Below are positions 5,153 through 7,137 of a stretch of DNA of 7,137 bases, in pieces (positions within the stretch are counted from its first letter, which is position 1; each line of letters begins with the position of its first letter). The notes under the pieces were generated by a model. It made no database searches and had not been told where the DNA came from. It was given only the letters and a program-made list of their open reading frames with translations. The stretch comes from Desulfobacterales bacterium (GTDB lineage Bacteria > Desulfobacterota > Desulfobacteria > Desulfobacterales > Desulfobacteraceae). The stretch lies in assembly GCA_022361535.1 (NCBI GenBank), contig JAKSAU010000402.1, forward strand, positions 1 to 7,137, written 5' to 3'. Both the position numbers and the translations under genes were made by a program.

Positions 5153-6451
5153 TTATTTTACTGCCGCAATCAATAACCCTTTAACCGGATCTCCTGATTG
5201 GTTTCTGATATCAGCGTGGCTTGCTTTGATTAGTTTTAATCCATGTCTGTTCAGACAGTTTTGAATATATTCTTTCGAATGCGCATACCGGCCGCTGGGA
5301 TAAAGTTTGTAATCTCCGGTGATGCCTTCCAGCTTTTCCAATGAAAATGCGATGATCCCTCCATCAGAAAGATATGAGGATGCGGATTTGAAAATCGTAT
5401 CCAAGTTCCCAAAATATACAAAAACATCAGAACTGTATATCAGATCAAATTTTGTTGGAAAGGCCCAGTCCTTTAGGGCGTCAAATACTTCAAGCCGGTC
5501 GTAAATTTTCTTTTCATCGGCTTTTTCAAGCATCTTTTCTGATACATCAACACCTGTCAGGCTTTTGGCAAACGGTCGATATAACTGAGCCCCCAGACCT
5601 GTCCCGCAACCAAGATCAAGAATTGTCATATCTTTAGATAAGTGGTTGCGGACAAGGTTAAACAGAAGCTCAGGGGTCTTATATTCCAGCCCTTCAACCA
5701 GGATGGTTTCAAAGTTTTGGGCACACTGGTCAAAAATGCTGCGTACATGTTCAACCGGCGCAGCATCAGGTGTTACATCTCCTTTTATGCTTTGGAGCAT
5801 GAATTTCGCAATTTCATGATCAGGATGTAAATCAAGTACCTTGATGTAGTGCTTTTCAGCTTCTTCAAACTGATTGGCTTTTTGAAAGCAAATTCCTAAA
5901 TTCAAATGGGGAGAGGCATAACCCGGTCGGATCTCAATGGCTTTCTGGTAGGAACTTTTAGCTTCTTCAACCAGGTTAATTTCATCTTGGGCCACGCCCA
6001 GGTTATTCCATGCTTCTGCCATGTTAGGAACGAATTTTACAGCGGCCTGAAAACTTTTGAGAGCATCATCTTTTTTACCTGTTTCACGGTAGGCAACCCC
6101 CAGATTATTCCATACCACTCCTGCAGAAGGCTGTTGATCAAGCATGGTTTTATATAGTTCTATTGTACCTTGGTGATCATTTTCCAGTTGCTTGAGCCTG
6201 CCAAGGTTATAGCAGGCCGACAAATCCGGCGGGTCAAGATGTGCTGCTTTTTCAAAAACAGGTTTAGCTTTTTCAGGCCGATTCTGGTCCAGATACAGGT
6301 TTCCAAGTGCAGACAGCACCCTTCCCCAATCAGGGCGTTTTTTCAGTAATTTCTGATACCCTTTGCGTGCGTCTGAAAGCCTGCCTTTTCTATGGGCTGA
6401 ATAGTATTTCTTAAATTTTATCTCAAGTGCATGCTCTGTATCTTTTTGCAT
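5153..6451 (-). CDS. TPR-repeat protein fused to class I SAM-dependent methyltransferase
   Basis: The 432-residue protein has two parts. Residues 11-212 form about six tandem 34-residue tetratricopeptide repeats, clearest at 112-144 (WNNLGVAYRETGKKDDALK), 146-178 (AWNNLGVAQDEINLVEEAK) and 180-212 (HLNLGICFQKANQFEEAEK). After a linker, SIFDQCAQNFETILVEGLEYKTPELL (238-263) leads into a Rossmann methyltransferase: motif I ILDLGCGTG (277-285) binds S-adenosylmethionine, followed by the GVDVSEKMLEKA strand-helix (300-311), an acidic motif II region (VFDAL, 322-326) and FDLIYSSDVFVYF (335-347). The architecture matches the 'predicted TPR-repeat methyltransferase' group (COG4976-like), whose substrates are mostly unknown. 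No signal peptide is seen, so it is probably cytoplasmic, with the TPRs recruiting a partner or substrate. AAAGGA lies seven bases before the ATG. It appears monocistronic, with no functional link visible to its neighbours. Confidence 0.9.
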   Translation of the reverse strand: MQKDTEHALEIKFKKYYSAHRKGRLSDARKGYQKLLKKRPDWGRVLSALGNLYLDQNRPEKAKPVFEKAAHLDPPDLSACYNLGRLKQLENDHQGTIELYKTMLDQQPSAGVVWNNLGVAYRETGKKDDALKSFQAAVKFVPNMAEAWNNLGVAQDEINLVEEAKSSYQKAIEIRPGYASPHLNLGICFQKANQFEEAEKHYIKVLDLHPDHEIAKFMLQSIKGDVTPDAAPVEHVRSIFDQCAQNFETILVEGLEYKTPELLFNLVRNHLSKDMTILDLGCGTGLGAQLYRPFAKSLTGVDVSEKMLEKADEKKIYDRLEVFDALKDWAFPTKFDLIYSSDVFVYFGNLDTIFKSASSYLSDGGIIAFSLEKLEGITGDYKLYPSGRYAHSKEYIQNCLNRHGLKLIKASHADIRNQSGDPVKGLLIAAVK

Positions 6452-6477
6452 TTAAAAGTCCTTTTTAACCAACAACC

Positions 6478-6496
6478 AGTACCCAAAACAGGTACT
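6478..6496 (-). promoter_or_regulatory. Inverted repeat in the leader of the TPR-methyltransferase gene
   Basis: AGTACC (6478-6483) and GGTACT (6491-6496) are perfect 6-bp inverted arms separated by 7 bp. The element would lie in the transcribed leader if the promoter candidate at 6525-6552 is right, 27 bp before the start codon. It could be a small RNA hairpin or a protein-binding site. Short arms make chance occurrence plausible. Confidence 0.35.
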
Positions 6497-6524
6497 ATAA
6501 TCGTAACTGCAATCATCGAATAGC

Positions 6525-6552
6525 ATAATAAGACAGATATCAGCGATGTAAA
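6525..6552 (-). promoter_or_regulatory. Candidate promoter of the TPR-methyltransferase gene
   Basis: Minus-strand TTTACA (6547-6552) and TATTAT (6525-6530) each match consensus at five of six positions and are 16 bp apart. The implied leader is roughly 67 bases. The surrounding DNA is AT-rich, so other -10-like hexamers exist nearby. Confidence 0.5.
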
Positions 6553-6698
6553 AAATTAGTTCAACTCTTCGCCACTTTGTTGACGGGTTTTAAATAATTA
6601 TTGCAAACAAATCATACCTGAAAGTGTGGGGAAGGTTGCCTTTTCAAAGAGTCTCAAGTTTTCTTACATTTTGAAATTATTAGTTTTCCATACTTTTC
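6553..6698. other. AT-rich intergenic stretch between divergent promoters
   Basis: This is the middle of the 337-bp gap between the divergent genes starting at 6451 and 6789. I see no open frame with a ribosome binding site, no terminator-like hairpin and no clear palindrome. One TTGACG (6589-6594, plus strand) lacks a properly spaced -10. Confidence 0.5.
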
Positions 6699-6728
6699 TT
6701 GACAAAACGTATAGTCCTGTCCTATTGT
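6699..6728 (+). promoter_or_regulatory. Promoter of the small Cys/Pro-rich protein gene
   Basis: A perfect -35 TTGACA (6699-6704) is followed after 18 bp by TATTGT (6723-6728, four of six). The predicted transcription start is near 6735, giving a leader of about 54 bases. The longest open frame would use the TTG of this -35 box as its start codon, an added reason to prefer the internal ATG at 6789. Confidence 0.6.
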
Positions 6729-6737
6729 GCATTTAGC

Positions 6738-6781
6738 GTTCACAAATATTCAAAGAATGTTCACAAAAATATTCAAGGAGT
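6738..6781 (+). repeat. Two imperfect tandem direct repeats in the 5' leader
   Basis: GTTCACAAATATTCAAAGAAT (6738-6758) is followed without a gap by GTTCACAAAAATATTCAAGGAGT (6759-6781), the same unit with a two-base insertion and two changes near its end. A third GTTC begins at 6782. The second copy contains the AAGGAG ribosome binding site. The repeats start close to the predicted transcription start, so they could be an operator, a leader RNA element or a simple duplication. Confidence 0.55.
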
Positions 6782-6788
6782 GTTCGTC

Positions 6789-7103
6789 ATGTGTACTCAA
6801 TATGGTTTTTCGCAGCCATTCATGCCCGGATTCCCCGGGACGCAAGGTTTTCAATTTTCTAACCCGGCAATGGGGTGTTGTTGTGATCCAACGCAGCAAA
6901 GAACTATGCCCGGTCCTTCTGCTTCTCCTTTTCCACCTGTCCCCAAAGAGATTCAAATCCAGCAATTTCGTTTTCAGTTAGATCAATTGAATTTTATGAA
7001 ACAAAATTTAGAGCAATCGCTTAAATCCGTTGAAAATTCGATCGGCGAGATAGAAGCGATGCTTAAAAAAACTGAAGGCCCGAAAACCAAAAAAGGAGCC
7101 TGA
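6789..7103 (+). CDS. Small Cys/Pro-rich protein with C-terminal coiled coil, function unknown
   Basis: I do not recognise this 104-residue protein with certainty. The N-terminal half is low-complexity and rich in Gly, Pro, Phe and Gln (SQPFMPGFPGTQGFQF), with the cysteine cluster GCCCDP (Cys30-32) and another Cys at position 2. Residues 53-95 form a charged amphipathic helix, QQFRFQLDQLNFMKQNLEQSLKSVENSIGEIEAML in two pieces, probably a coiled coil. The tail is Lys-rich (KKTEGPKTKKGA). The layout resembles the small DUF5320-type proteins common in anaerobes, with a Gly/Pro-rich head and coiled-coil tail, but I see no family-specific motif. AAGGAG lies eight bases before the ATG at 6789. The frame remains open upstream to a TTG at 6699, which is a promoter box instead. 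There is no signal peptide. It is transcribed divergently from the TPR-methyltransferase gene. Confidence 0.72.
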   Translation: MCTQYGFSQPFMPGFPGTQGFQFSNPAMGCCCDPTQQRTMPGPSASPFPPVPKEIQIQQFRFQLDQLNFMKQNLEQSLKSVENSIGEIEAMLKKTEGPKTKKGA

Positions 7104-7137
7104 TAGTCAACTCGGCGTTTTCAAGGCGCCATTTAAC

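Noticed and set aside
5019..5264. An 81-codon plus-strand open frame across the second TetR promoter
   Set aside because: It runs antisense through two well-supported genes and the operator, with no recognisable product.
7112..7130. A terminator after the small Cys/Pro-rich protein gene
   Set aside because: GGCG...CGCC gives only a 4-bp firm stem, there is no T tract, and the window ends before it can be judged.
1..7137. CRISPR array, tRNA, rRNA or intact insertion sequence
   Set aside because: No regularly spaced repeats, no cloverleaf-like segment and no transposase reading frame were seen on either strand.

Overview
The window looks like chromosomal DNA of a Gram-negative bacterium, most plausibly a sulfate-reducing Desulfobacterota member (Desulfobacter/Desulfobacula-like). 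The Gram-negative call is firm, because there is a tripartite efflux system with two lipoprotein-anchored envelope parts. The lineage is an inference from gene style (a Tat-exported thiazoline-carboxylate hydrolase homologue and a TPR-methyltransferase) and cannot be proved from the sequence alone. Every gene except the last is on the minus strand, so that block reads right to left.

Positions 1-3440 hold a self-contained efflux module. A TetR-family repressor (2806-3381) is followed on the same strand by a NodT/OprM-type outer-membrane channel (1270-2751), an AcrA/MexE-type periplasmic adaptor lipoprotein (76-1254) and the first 18 codons of an AcrB-type RND pump (1-54, running off the window). 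The gaps of 15 and 21 bp and a good ribosome binding site before each gene indicate one transcript. An almost identical palindrome, ATTGAATGTTCATTCAAT, lies before the channel gene and just downstream of the repressor's own promoter. The simplest model is a repressor that controls both itself and the pump, released by a pump substrate.

Positions 3382-3605 are non-coding and carry an 84-bp stretch bounded by perfect 16-bp inverted repeats. Positions 3606-5152 hold a second regulatory pair: a TetR-like regulator (4494-5087) and a Tat-signal-bearing member of the L-2-amino-thiazoline-4-carboxylate hydrolase family (3606-4427). A terminator hairpin separates the two genes, and a promoter for the hydrolase appears to begin inside that hairpin. 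A 36-bp nested palindrome covers the regulator's -10 region.

Positions 5153-6451 encode a protein with about six TPR repeats fused to a class I SAM methyltransferase. A 337-bp divergent intergenic region follows, with a promoter candidate on each strand. The plus-strand gene (6789-7103) encodes a 104-residue protein with a Cys/Pro-rich head and a coiled-coil tail, of unknown function.

Four start codons were moved inward from the longest open frame because the ribosome binding sites support the internal start. The corrected starts are 3381, 4427 and 5087 on the minus strand and 6789 on the plus strand. I see no rRNA, tRNA, CRISPR array or intact insertion sequence.
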